Shown: positions 1-5,570 of the stretch, one piece after another
Numbering within the stretch: position 1 is the first letter of the stretch
How the letters are laid out: every line of letters starts with the position of its first letter
Source of the DNA: Nitrospinota bacterium
Lineage (GTDB): Bacteria; UBA8248
DNA length: 5,570 nt
Assembly (NCBI GenBank): GCA_029937135.1
Contig: JAPYQX010000139.1
Span: 1,905 to 7,474, forward strand
Direction of reading: 5' to 3'
Made by a program: the position numbers and the translations under genes
The notes under the pieces: model-generated
Database searches by the model: none
What the model was told of the DNA's origin: nothing
The model's input: the letters and a program-made list of their open reading frames with translations, nothing else

Positions 1-30
1 TTGAAAGCACTCGCGTTGAAAGCACTAGCG
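1..30 (+). repeat. 15-bp tandem duplication spanning the lipoprotein start codon
   Basis: Two adjacent 15-base units, TTGAAAGCACTCGCG and TTGAAAGCACTAGCG, are identical except for base 12 of the unit, a silent Leu change (CTC/CTA). Each unit begins with TTG, so the duplication gives two possible start codons and the peptide repeat (M/L)KALA twice. Confidence 0.85.
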
Positions 31-885
31 GCGATGGTTTCCCTTTTTCTCCTGGCGGGTTGCGCCCTCGGTCCGCAAGTTCGCCCCACTTCGATCCCCG
101 GGACGGCGGCTATTCTCTCGCGTCTCGAAGCCCGGAAATTTCCCGAATCCTTCAGGTCCATCGTATTGGTCGAGGCGGCCGCCCCGGGGGATAAAAGCGA
201 TATGTCCCCCCTTCGGGACGTATTGACCGAGGCGGGGGAGAACTACGTCGGCAAGGCGGTGCTCCTGTGGCGGCGGCCCGCCTCGTTGAGATTGGAGTTT
301 CTCTCTCCGTTTGGCTCGCCGGTTTTTGTCGTCGTGGCCGGTGGTGGAAATCTCACCACCTTCTCCGTCTCCCGGGAAGTCTATTACACAGGACCGGCGG
401 ACACCGGGACCATGGCGAAATGGCTGGGACTCCCGGTCTCACCCCGGTTGCTGGTGCGGATACTCGGCGGGGAATTGCCGGTGGTGAAACGGGAGGGGGC
501 GGGCGGCGCCCGCAGCCGGTGGGATGGTGCCCGCAGCCGGTGGGATGAGGCGGCGGGTCTTATTCGCCTCGATCTTCCGCCGGGAGCCGGTCTTGAACGC
601 AGACAGACGGCGTTTCTCGAGCCGGGGCGCCTGGAGCCTCGCCGGGTGCTGATCGGCGAGGCGGGGGCGGCCATTGAAGTGCGCTACGGCCCGTTTATCG
701 ACGATGGGAGTGAAAGGCGCCCCTCCTGGGCGGAATTGAGGGATCGCGGGGGCGGGCGGCGTCTCCGGGTTCACATGACCGAAGAATCGGTGCGCCCCGA
801 AGGAAAGCTCTCGCCCGGGTTGTTCGAGCTTGAAATTCCGGCCGGGGCAAGGGTGATTCCATTGTTTCCGGATGTCGGGCGATGA
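1..885 (+). CDS. LolB-like outer-membrane lipoprotein
   Basis: The 294-residue product starts with a lipoprotein signal: basic Lys near the start, a hydrophobic stretch (about residues 9-19) and a lipobox LAGC with the lipidated Cys at 21. Ala22 rather than Asp follows, which in enterobacterial sorting rules favours the outer membrane. The central part (about 83-160), with GKAVLLWRRPASLRLEFLSPFG then a YYTG turn and KWLGLPVSPRLLVRILGGEL, resembles the LolB/LolA-type half-barrel layout (PLG-like turn, short helix, LPV-like segment). Its place directly before ispE is the classical lolB position. LolB receives lipoproteins from LolA and inserts them in the outer membrane. This protein is longer than typical LolB (about 200 residues) and diverged, so LolB function is inferred. 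The start is TTG at base 1; a second in-frame TTG at 16 would also give a good signal peptide, and the real start could lie upstream of the window. Two in-frame tandem duplications occur (bases 1-30 and 505-546). The stop overlaps the ispE start. Confidence 0.75.
   Translation: MKALALKALAAMVSLFLLAGCALGPQVRPTSIPGTAAILSRLEARKFPESFRSIVLVEAAAPGDKSDMSPLRDVLTEAGENYVGKAVLLWRRPASLRLEFLSPFGSPVFVVVAGGGNLTTFSVSREVYYTGPADTGTMAKWLGLPVSPRLLVRILGGELPVVKREGAGGARSRWDGARSRWDEAAGLIRLDLPPGAGLERRQTAFLEPGRLEPRRVLIGEAGAAIEVRYGPFIDDGSERRPSWAELRDRGGGRRLRVHMTEESVRPEGKLSPGLFELEIPAGARVIPLFPDVGR
505..546 (+). repeat. 21-bp tandem duplication coding GARSRWD twice
   Basis: Units 505-525 and 526-546 match at 20 of 21 bases; the only difference is base 507 C versus 528 T, a silent Gly change. 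The duplication keeps frame and repeats the peptide GARSRWD at residues 169-175 and 176-182, after the LolB-like core segment, probably in a surface loop or between strands. Confidence 0.9.
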
Positions 886-1769
886 GCCGCTCACCCTCGG
901 ACAGCGAAATCTGGCTGAAATCCCCGGCCAAGATCAATCTCGGCTTGCGGGTGCTGGGCTTGCGCCCGGACGGTTTCCATGAGGTGGAGACCTGGGTCCA
1001 GCAAATCACCCTCTTCGACCGGATACGGATTCGCCCGGCGGCGCGCGCCATCCGCGTGGTCGTTGATCGCGGAGACATTCCTTCGGGGCGGGAGAATCTG
1101 GCCTACCGGGCGGCCGCCGCGCTCAGGGCCGCCGCCGGGGAGGGCTCGCCTGGAGCCTCCATCTATCTCGAGAAGCGAATTCCTGTGGGCGCGGGCCTGG
1201 GGGGAGGGAGCGGAAACGCGGCGGCGGTCTTGTGGGGGCTCAACCGCCTCTGGAAGCTGGGGATGAGGCCCTCGGCGCTTTCCAGGATCGCGGCTGGGAT
1301 TGGTTCGGATGTACCGCTGTTCCTGGCTGGTCCGGCGGCTCTATGCCGGGGCCGGGGGGAACAGATCTCCCGGCGCAGGCCGCTGGCTTCGGGATGGATC
1401 TTAGTGATCAAGCCCCCCTTTTCGCTGCCCACTTCCCTCGTATACGGCTGGATGCGGAATTATTTGAAAAAAAAGAAAAGACCATCTAGAATCAAGCCTC
1501 GCCCGATGCTCTCCCCCGACTATCGAAATGATTTGGAGCATGTTGTTTTCGACAGGCACCCCCTTCTGCGGGAGTGCCGCGATGCCCTCCTCTCGGCGGG
1601 AGCGTGGAGGGCCCTGATGAGCGGAAGTGGCCCGGCCCTCTGGGGGATGTTTCGGAGCGAAGACGCCGCCCGGGCGGCGGCCCGGGAGTTCGCCCGAAGG
1701 CGCCAGTGGACGGTCCATCTGACGAGGCCGCTGACCTCCTCCATCCTAAGCGTGAAGAGTTTGAAATAA
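882..1769 (+). CDS. ispE: 4-diphosphocytidyl-2-C-methyl-D-erythritol kinase
   Basis: IspE is a cytoplasmic GHMP-family kinase that phosphorylates CDP-methylerythritol with ATP in the MEP (non-mevalonate) isoprenoid pathway. The 295-residue length is normal. Visible motifs are the N-terminal SPAKINLGLRV (Lys17 corresponds to the catalytic Lys), DGFHEVET for substrate binding (30-37), the glycine-rich ATP loop PVGAGLGGGSGNAA (101-114), GSDVPLF with the predicted catalytic base Asp143, NDLE at 216-219, and GHMP motif 3 MSGSGPAL (246-253). The ATP loop has Gly111 where many family members have a second Ser; Ser110 and Asn112 are kept. The ATG is fixed by the AKINL motif 16 residues in and by the ATGA overlap with the upstream lipoprotein stop, which suggests translational coupling because no clear Shine-Dalgarno is present. 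A KKKK stretch at 196-199 is encoded by an eight-A run followed by GAAAAG. Confidence 0.96.
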   Translation: MSRSPSDSEIWLKSPAKINLGLRVLGLRPDGFHEVETWVQQITLFDRIRIRPAARAIRVVVDRGDIPSGRENLAYRAAAALRAAAGEGSPGASIYLEKRIPVGAGLGGGSGNAAAVLWGLNRLWKLGMRPSALSRIAAGIGSDVPLFLAGPAALCRGRGEQISRRRPLASGWILVIKPPFSLPTSLVYGWMRNYLKKKKRPSRIKPRPMLSPDYRNDLEHVVFDRHPLLRECRDALLSAGAWRALMSGSGPALWGMFRSEDAARAAAREFARRRQWTVHLTRPLTSSILSVKSLK

Positions 1770-1876
1770 TCGGGGGCTCTGTCCCGGCCGGAAAACGAGG
1801 CGGAAACCACTTTATTCGGTTCAAATACAATGTTTCAAACCGCCCCCCTATGCGCGGAGCGTCATTCTGGGCTGTT

Positions 1877-1885
1877 TGTTAATAT
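1877..1885 (+). promoter_or_regulatory. possible extended -10 promoter element for prs
   Basis: The gap after ispE contains a conspicuously AT-rich island (about 1873-1915) in a GC-rich background. Within it, TG-T-TAATAT reads as an extended -10 (TGn followed by a hexamer matching TATAAT at the four most conserved positions). No convincing -35 lies 16-18 bases upstream, and other pairings tried (TTGTTA at 1876, TTGATT at 1887) lack a good partner. Transcription from here would start near 1892 and give a leader of about 150 bases before prs. This is a suggestion from composition and one motif only. Confidence 0.3.
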
Positions 1886-1931
1886 ATTGATTTTAAATGA
1901 CATACGTTATTTTTGGTTGCGCCCCGGACCT

Positions 1932-1961
1932 GGCCCTGAAAGGTTTTCATTTTCATGGGCC
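1932..1961 (+). promoter_or_regulatory. bulged stem-loop in the prs leader
   Basis: GGCCC (1932-1936) pairs with GGGCC (1957-1961) and TGAAA (1937-1941) with TTTCA (1951-1955), giving ten Watson-Crick pairs with a single T bulge at 1956 and a nine-base loop (1942-1950). No T-run follows, so it is not a standard intrinsic terminator. It ends 13 bases before a Shine-Dalgarno-like GGAG. It could be a transcript-stabilising or regulatory hairpin; its role is unknown. Confidence 0.55.
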
Positions 1962-1986
1962 GAGCCACTTGACCGGAGTTTCCGAA

Positions 1987-2049
1987 ATGAGTAACAAAAG
2001 CCGTCTTTTGTCTTTGACCGTATCGCTCAAGCGAGGTGTGAGGGTTTGA
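1987..2049 (+). CDS. possible 20-residue leader peptide overlapping prs start
   Basis: An ATG at 1987 opens 20 codons ending in TGA at 2047-2049, which overlaps the TTG start of prs (2046-2048) as TTGA. GGAG at 1975-1978 sits eight bases before the ATG, a good Shine-Dalgarno arrangement. The peptide starts MSNKSRLLSL and is basic, with no obvious run of one codon as in amino-acid attenuators. About half of its third positions are G or C, lower than I expect for the neighbouring genes, which counts against a long-conserved coding region. Its value may be translational coupling to prs rather than the peptide. A chance ORF of this length is quite possible. Confidence 0.3.
   Translation: MSNKSRLLSLTVSLKRGVRV
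2033..2036 (+). promoter_or_regulatory. ribosome binding site for prs TTG start
   Basis: GAGG (in CGAGGTG) lies nine bases before the TTG at 2046. This supports TTG as the prs start; no in-frame ATG lies close upstream, and the resulting N-terminus aligns with the family (LKVFSGRANP beginning at residue 6). Confidence 0.6.
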
Positions 2050-2993
2050 AGGGTTATCAGTTGAAGGTCTTCTCCGGTCGAGCGAACCCGGTTATGGGAG
2101 AGCAAATCGTCGGCAATCTGGGCATCGTTCCCGGCGCAATCGATATTATCGATTTCAGCGATAAGGAAACCTTCGTTCAGATTAAGGAGAATATTCGCGG
2201 AGCGGATGTTTTCGTGGTTCAGAGCCTGTGCCAGCCCGGTAACGCAAACCTCATGGAACTGCTGATCATGATGGATGCATTCCGCAGGTCCTCGGCCGAG
2301 CGGATAACGGCGGTGATTCCCTACTTCGCCTACGCGCGCCAGGACCGGAAGGTGCAGCCGAGGGTCCCGATTACGGCGAAGCTCATCGCCAATTTGCTCG
2401 TGGCGGCGGGCGCTGATCGGGTGATAGCGGTGGACCTTCACGCGGGTCAGATTCAGGGTTTCTTCGATATTCCGGTGGACCATCTTTTTGTTGGTCCCAT
2501 TGTCGTGGATTATTTCAAGAAGCGCGACGGAATGAAGGATTTAACCGTGATTTCTCCCGACGCGGGTGGCGTGGAACGGGCGAGGGCCTATGCCAAGCGG
2601 CTCGACGCCGGCCTGGGCATCATCGACAAGCGGCGGGAGCGGGCCAATGTCTCCGAGGTCCTTCACATTATCGGAGACGTCAAGAACCGGGATGTCCTGA
2701 TCGTGGACGATATCGTGGACACTGCCGGAACCCTGACCCAGGGGGCCAAGGCGCTTGTAGATGCGGGAGCGAGGCGGGTGTTCGCCACCTGCACGCATCC
2801 CGTTCTTTCGGGCCCCGCCATTGATCGGATAAAAGACTCTCCGATCGAGGAACTCGTCGTCAGCGATACGATACCGCTGAGCGAGGAGGCCGCCCGGTGC
2901 GACCGGATTAAAGTGGTCTCGGTGGCGAACCTGCTCGCCGAGGCGATTCGCCGAATTCATGAGGATGCATCCGTAAGCAGTCTTTTTGAGTAA
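2046..2993 (+). CDS. prs: ribose-phosphate pyrophosphokinase (PRPP synthetase)
   Basis: Prs transfers pyrophosphate from ATP to ribose 5-phosphate, making PRPP for purine, pyrimidine, NAD, histidine and tryptophan synthesis in the cytoplasm. The 315-residue length is typical of class I enzymes. Motifs in order: N-terminal LKVFSGRANP (6-15), RQDRK (98-102) at the ATP site, RVPITAK (106-112), the divalent-metal/ATP segment DLHAGQIQGFFD (130-141) with His132, SPDAGGVERAR (170-180), the catalytic flexible-loop start DKRR (194-197), and the PRPP/ribose-phosphate loop DDIVDTAGT (221-229). The C-terminus SVSSLF is also family-like. The start is TTG, chosen from the family N-terminus and the GAGG site upstream. 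TAA is followed directly by an in-frame TAG. It lies 276 bases after ispE with its own apparent leader, and 42 bases before the bL25 gene. Confidence 0.97.
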   Translation: MKGYQLKVFSGRANPVMGEQIVGNLGIVPGAIDIIDFSDKETFVQIKENIRGADVFVVQSLCQPGNANLMELLIMMDAFRRSSAERITAVIPYFAYARQDRKVQPRVPITAKLIANLLVAAGADRVIAVDLHAGQIQGFFDIPVDHLFVGPIVVDYFKKRDGMKDLTVISPDAGGVERARAYAKRLDAGLGIIDKRRERANVSEVLHIIGDVKNRDVLIVDDIVDTAGTLTQGAKALVDAGARRVFATCTHPVLSGPAIDRIKDSPIEELVVSDTIPLSEEAARCDRIKVVSVANLLAEAIRRIHEDASVSSLFE

Positions 2994-3035
2994 TAGATCG
3001 CCAAAGCCGGCCGGACCGGATGGAGAGAAAATAAA

Positions 3036-3725
3036 ATGGATAACTTGTCCCTCGAAGTAGAATCGCGCCAGGAAGTGGGCACGGCCGCGGCGCGGCGCCT
3101 CCGGCGCGCGGGTAAGGTTCCGGGAGTTGTCTACGGAATTCAAGACCCCGTCCCGGTGACGGTTAACCCGCTGGAGCTTGAGAAAATATTTTCGCAAGGC
3201 GCCGGTGAAAACGTGGTATTCCAGCTTAATCTGGCGGGCGAGGAGAAGGCCGAGCGCCCGGTTCTCGTCAAGGAGCTCCAGCGCGATGCGATGAACGATA
3301 AAATCGTTCATGCGGATTTTCTGGAAATCCGAATGGACAAACAAATCAGGATTAGTGTGCCGCTGTCCTTCGACGGGGAGAGCCCTGGGCTCAAGGTGGG
3401 TGGTGTCCTCTCGGTGCTCATGCGCGAGATCGATATCGAGTGTTTGCCCAATGCCATCCCCGAGGGAATTTCGGTGGACATCTCGGCAGTGGAAATCGGC
3501 GACGTCATCCATGTTCGCGACCTGACGCTGCCCGAGGACGTGGACCTGCTCACGGGCCTTGACGCCCCCATCTTCACCGTCATTGTGCCGGTCGAGGAAG
3601 AGGAAGAAGTTTCCGAAGAGGTCGAGGGCGAAGAGGCCGTGGCCGCCGAGGGAGAAGCTGCCGAGGGCGACGAAGCCGAGGCTTCCTCGGACGAGGCCGA
3701 AAAGGCCGGGAAGAAAGAGGAATAA
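3036..3725 (+). CDS. rplY: 50S ribosomal protein bL25, long CTC/TL5 form
   Basis: bL25 binds 5S rRNA in the large ribosomal subunit. The 229-residue product is the long form: an N-terminal L25 domain (about 3-92, with SRQEVGTAAARRLRRAGKVPGVVYG at 10-34 holding the basic RNA-binding segment) followed by a TL5/CTC C-terminal beta domain (about 95-186, with GVLSVLMREIDIECLP near 123-138 and the closing IFTVIVP at 179-185). It ends in a strongly acidic Glu/Ala tail (187-229), common in long CTC proteins. The E. coli-type protein has only the first domain. GGAG at 3022-3025, ten bases before the ATG, supports the start. It sits between prs and pth as in many bacteria, probably cotranscribed. The symbol ctc is used equally for this form. 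Confidence 0.95.
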   Translation: MDNLSLEVESRQEVGTAAARRLRRAGKVPGVVYGIQDPVPVTVNPLELEKIFSQGAGENVVFQLNLAGEEKAERPVLVKELQRDAMNDKIVHADFLEIRMDKQIRISVPLSFDGESPGLKVGGVLSVLMREIDIECLPNAIPEGISVDISAVEIGDVIHVRDLTLPEDVDLLTGLDAPIFTVIVPVEEEEEVSEEVEGEEAVAAEGEAAEGDEAEASSDEAEKAGKKEE

Positions 3726-3755
3726 CCGGACTGGTCCGCCCGAGCCGGCGTTTCG

Positions 3756-4298
3756 ATGGGAATTTCAAGGGTCATCGTTGGTCTCGGGAACCCGGGGCCC
3801 GAGTACGAACTCACGCGGCATAATCTTGGTTTCCAGGCCGTGGACCTTCTTGCCGGGATATATCGAATTCCGGTTGAGAAAACGGCCTCGCGCTCCCTGG
3901 TGGGATATGGGTCGGTAAGGGGCAACAACGTCGCCCTGGTCAAGCCCAAGACCTACATGAACGAGTCGGGCAGGGCGGTCCGGGCGCTTCTTGGCTCCGA
4001 GGGGCTCGGCCCCGAGGACATTCTCGTCCTGCACGATGATATGGATATCGCCCTGGGCCGCGTGAAATTCAAATCGGCGGGTGGGGATGCCGGCCATAAC
4101 GGAATTGGAAGCATCATTGAATGCCTGGGCACCGGCGAATTCAATCGCCTGCGTATCGGCCTCGGTGTCAGGCCCAGGGGAGTTGACGGCGCCGATTGGG
4201 TTCTCTCCCCTTTTCTCGAGGAAGAACTTGAGATGGTGAAAACGGGTGTCCAGGAAGCCGCCGACCGTGCGGTGGAATGGTTGGTTCGGAGAAAATAA
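3756..4298 (+). CDS. pth: peptidyl-tRNA hydrolase
   Basis: Pth cleaves the ester bond of peptidyl-tRNAs that drop off the ribosome, recycling tRNA in the cytoplasm. The 180 residues are slightly shorter than the E. coli enzyme (about 194). Motifs: VGLGNPGPEYELTRHN (8-23) with Asn12 and the catalytic His22, KPKTYMNESG (63-72) with Met68 and Asn69 at the substrate site, VLHDDMD (91-97) with Asp94 orienting the catalytic His, and GHNG (113-116) with His114 and Asn115. The usual GGxGGHNG segment reads GGDAGHNG here, a mild change. All expected catalytic residues are present. The gene starts 30 bases after the bL25 stop; I see no clear Shine-Dalgarno before its ATG, so translation may depend on coupling or an A+U-poor leader. 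The start is supported by SRVIVGLGNPG at the N-terminus. Confidence 0.96.
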   Translation: MGISRVIVGLGNPGPEYELTRHNLGFQAVDLLAGIYRIPVEKTASRSLVGYGSVRGNNVALVKPKTYMNESGRAVRALLGSEGLGPEDILVLHDDMDIALGRVKFKSAGGDAGHNGIGSIIECLGTGEFNRLRIGLGVRPRGVDGADWVLSPFLEEELEMVKTGVQEAADRAVEWLVRRK

Positions 4299-4313
4299 AT
4301 AATTCCGCTTACA

Positions 4314-4355
4314 CGGGTTCGCGCCGGTTGCCAGAGGCGAGGTGGCGCGTTCCCG
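4314..4355 (+). promoter_or_regulatory. extended stem-loop in the pth-hppA gap
   Basis: CGGG (4314-4317) pairs with CCCG (4352-4355), then a symmetric TT/TT internal loop, then CGCGCC (4320-4325) with GGCGCG (4344-4349). Inside, GCC (4330-4332) and GGC (4336-4338) can close an AGA triloop. No T-run follows, so a standard intrinsic terminator is unlikely. It may be part of the hppA leader or an end-of-operon RNA structure. I could not match it to a known riboswitch class by eye. Confidence 0.5.
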
Positions 4356-4357
4356 GT

Positions 4358-4373
4358 CCGGCGATTTAGCCGG
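4358..4373 (+). promoter_or_regulatory. second short hairpin before hppA
   Basis: CCGGC (4358-4362) pairs perfectly with GCCGG (4369-4373) around the loop GATTTA. It begins two bases after the larger stem-loop and ends 14 bases before the hppA Shine-Dalgarno. Short GC-rich palindromes are not rare at this base composition, so its function is uncertain. Confidence 0.4.
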
Positions 4374-4387
4374 TAATCGAGATTGTG

Positions 4388-4393
4388 AGGAGG
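4388..4393 (+). promoter_or_regulatory. ribosome binding site for hppA
   Basis: A full consensus AGGAGG lies 11 bases before the ATG at 4405, the strongest Shine-Dalgarno in the window, with slightly long spacing. It fixes the hppA start. Confidence 0.75.
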
Positions 4394-4404
4394 TTCCGGA
4401 TACA

Positions 4405-5570
4405 ATGGTCGCTTTTTCGAATTATGCTCCCATGTTTGGTATCGCCGGGTTGGTTTTGGCCGGCATTATTTACAAATGGATCGTGAGTCAGCCCGACGGC
4501 AACGACCTGATGCGCAAGCTCGCGGCGGAGATCGCCGCGGGAGCGATGGTTTTCCTGCGCCGCGAATATAAGATTCTCGCTATTTTCGTGGGCGTGGTTT
4601 TCGTTCTTCTCTGGGCCTTCCTGAACATCAGTACGGGCTTCGCGTTCATCATCGGCGCCGCCTGTTCGGTGTTGGCCGGTTTCTTCGGGATGAAGGCCGC
4701 CACGAAGGCGAATGTGGCGACCGCCGCCGCCGCCACTGACAAGGGCCAGGCCGGAGCGCTTTCGATGGCCTTCTACGGCGGAACCGTGATGGGCCTCTCG
4801 GTCGCGAGCCTTGGGCTCGTGGGCGTCGGATTTTTATTCTGGTATCTCGATATTCTCAACGTTACCAGCAATGCCACCATCATCACCGGGTTCTCGATGG
4901 GCGCCAGCTCCATCGCGCTCTTCGCCCGCGTCGGCGGCGGTATCTTCACGAAAACGGCCGATATCGGAGCCGACCTCGTGGGCAAGGTCGAGGAGGACAT
5001 TCCCGAGGACGACCCGCGCAACCCCGCCGTCATCGCCGACAACGTGGGCGACAATGTCGGCGACGTGGCCGGAATGGGAGCCGATCTGTTCGAGTCCTAC
5101 GTGGGGGCGGTGATTTCAACGATCTTCATCGGCTCGACAGCTGGCGTTTTACTCGGAACCTCTAACCAGGGCGCGATGGCCCTGGCCATGATTCTTCCGA
5201 TGGTGGGCCTCGTGGCCTCGTTGATTGGAATCGGTTCGATGAACTTTCTCGCTTCATCGAAACCAGCTATGGCCCTTCGGACATCGACTCTCATCGCGGC
5301 GGGCGTGTTTATCGTTCTTGCCTATTTCGTGACAAACGCCATCGGCACCAACAGCGGCGTTTTCGGAGCCATCCTGATTGGCGTGCTCGGCGGAATCGCC
5401 ATCGGCATGCTGACCGAATACTACACGGGAACCGGGACGAAACCGGTTGGCCGTATCGTGGACGCCTCGGTGACGGGGGTGGCTACCAACATCATCGGCG
5501 GCTTTGCCGTGGGCCTGGAGAGTGTTGGCCCGCCCATCCTCGTGCTCGCCCTGGTCACGCTCTTCTCGAA
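4405..5570 (+). CDS. hppA: membrane-bound pyrophosphatase (H+ or Na+ pump), 3' end cut off
   Basis: This integral inner-membrane enzyme hydrolyses pyrophosphate and pumps H+ or Na+ outward. The frame is open from the ATG to the window edge: 388 codons of a family usually about 650-800 residues long. Alternating hydrophobic segments fit transmembrane helices near residues 7-27, 56-73, 76-96, 121-149, 156-175, 220-250, 257-280, 292-312 and 316-337. The diagnostic PPi/Mg-binding region is complete: GGGIFTKTADIGADLVGKVE (177-196), EDDPRNPAVIADNVGDN (201-217) and DVAGMGADLFESY (220-232), followed by TEYYT (337-341) and TGVATNIIGG. Glu230 in DLFESY sits three residues after Asp227, the position found in Na+-pumping and K+-independent H+-pumping enzymes rather than the plant vacuolar type. 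The GNTT(A/K)A site that decides K+ dependence lies beyond the window. The 106-base gap after pth and its own strong Shine-Dalgarno leave open whether it is cotranscribed. Confidence 0.96.
   Translation, partial: MVAFSNYAPMFGIAGLVLAGIIYKWIVSQPDGNDLMRKLAAEIAAGAMVFLRREYKILAIFVGVVFVLLWAFLNISTGFAFIIGAACSVLAGFFGMKAATKANVATAAAATDKGQAGALSMAFYGGTVMGLSVASLGLVGVGFLFWYLDILNVTSNATIITGFSMGASSIALFARVGGGIFTKTADIGADLVGKVEEDIPEDDPRNPAVIADNVGDNVGDVAGMGADLFESYVGAVISTIFIGSTAGVLLGTSNQGAMALAMILPMVGLVASLIGIGSMNFLASSKPAMALRTSTLIAAGVFIVLAYFVTNAIGTNSGVFGAILIGVLGGIAIGMLTEYYTGTGTKPVGRIVDASVTGVATNIIGGFAVGLESVGPPILVLALVTLFS

Noticed and set aside
1467..1480. Eight-A run in ispE containing the slippery heptamer A AAA AAG in the right phase for -1 frameshifting
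   Set aside because: A -1 shift meets TAG within a few codons and would truncate the kinase before its C-terminal motifs. No stimulatory element is evident, and the run simply encodes lysines.
1771..1786. CGGG/CCCG hairpin just after the ispE stop as a terminator
   Set aside because: The stem is only four to five pairs and is followed by GCCGGAAAACG rather than a T-run.
1817..1842. GGTTCAAAT resembling a tRNA T-loop in the spot where tRNA-Gln often lies
   Set aside because: The flanking bases do not form a T-stem of the right size, and no acceptor, D or anticodon arm can be placed around it. A weak interrupted hairpin (CGGTT with AACCG) is all that is seen.
1574..1882. Open frame of 102 codons on the + strand running past the ispE stop
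   Set aside because: Most of it is a +1-frame shadow of ispE, with Pro/Arg/Gly-rich translation and no Shine-Dalgarno or recognisable motif.
2541..3512. Long open frame of 323 codons on the minus strand
   Set aside because: It lies antisense to prs and bL25, both with full family motifs; its translation is low-complexity and shows no domain. Long antisense frames are expected in GC-rich coding DNA.
3595..3720. Purine-rich GAGGAAGAG-type repeats at the end of the bL25 gene
   Set aside because: These are the Glu/Ala codons of the acidic tail common in long CTC proteins, not a separate repeat element.
4299..4404. Known riboswitch (for example the fluoride type) ahead of hppA
   Set aside because: I could not find the conserved core bases of the fluoride, c-di-GMP or ZTP classes; only generic hairpins are visible.

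Overview
The window is a compact, single-strand housekeeping segment from a Gram-negative bacterium of moderately high G+C. All six genes read on the + strand: a LolB-like outer-membrane lipoprotein (1-885), ispE (882-1769), prs (2046-2993), a long CTC-type ribosomal protein bL25 (3036-3725), pth (3756-4298) and the first 388 codons of hppA, a membrane pyrophosphatase cut by the window end (4405-5570). The order lolB-ispE-prs-rplY-pth is a well-known proteobacterial arrangement. The diverged lipoprotein, the long bL25 with an acidic tail and the hppA downstream argue against a gammaproteobacterium. They fit a deltaproteobacterium-like or neighbouring Gram-negative phylum, but this placement is inference and weak.

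Layout: the lipoprotein and ispE overlap by four bases (ATGA) and are probably translationally coupled. A 276-base gap follows, the only substantial non-coding stretch. It holds an AT-rich promoter-like segment, a strong bulged hairpin, and a possible 20-codon leader ORF with its own Shine-Dalgarno whose stop overlaps the TTG start of prs. prs, bL25 and pth are then spaced by 42 and 30 bases and look like one transcript. A 106-base gap before hppA holds two consecutive hairpins and a strong AGGAGG ribosome binding site.

Functionally this is core metabolism and translation. IspE makes an isoprenoid precursor, Prs makes PRPP for nucleotides, His and Trp, bL25 binds 5S rRNA, and Pth recycles peptidyl-tRNA. 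HppA uses the pyrophosphate released by biosynthesis to energise the membrane. I see no mobile element, CRISPR array, tRNA, rRNA, defence system or evident new biological system. The observations most worth a second look are the prs leader architecture, the structured hppA leader, and two in-frame tandem duplications in the lipoprotein gene, each differing between copies only by a silent base.
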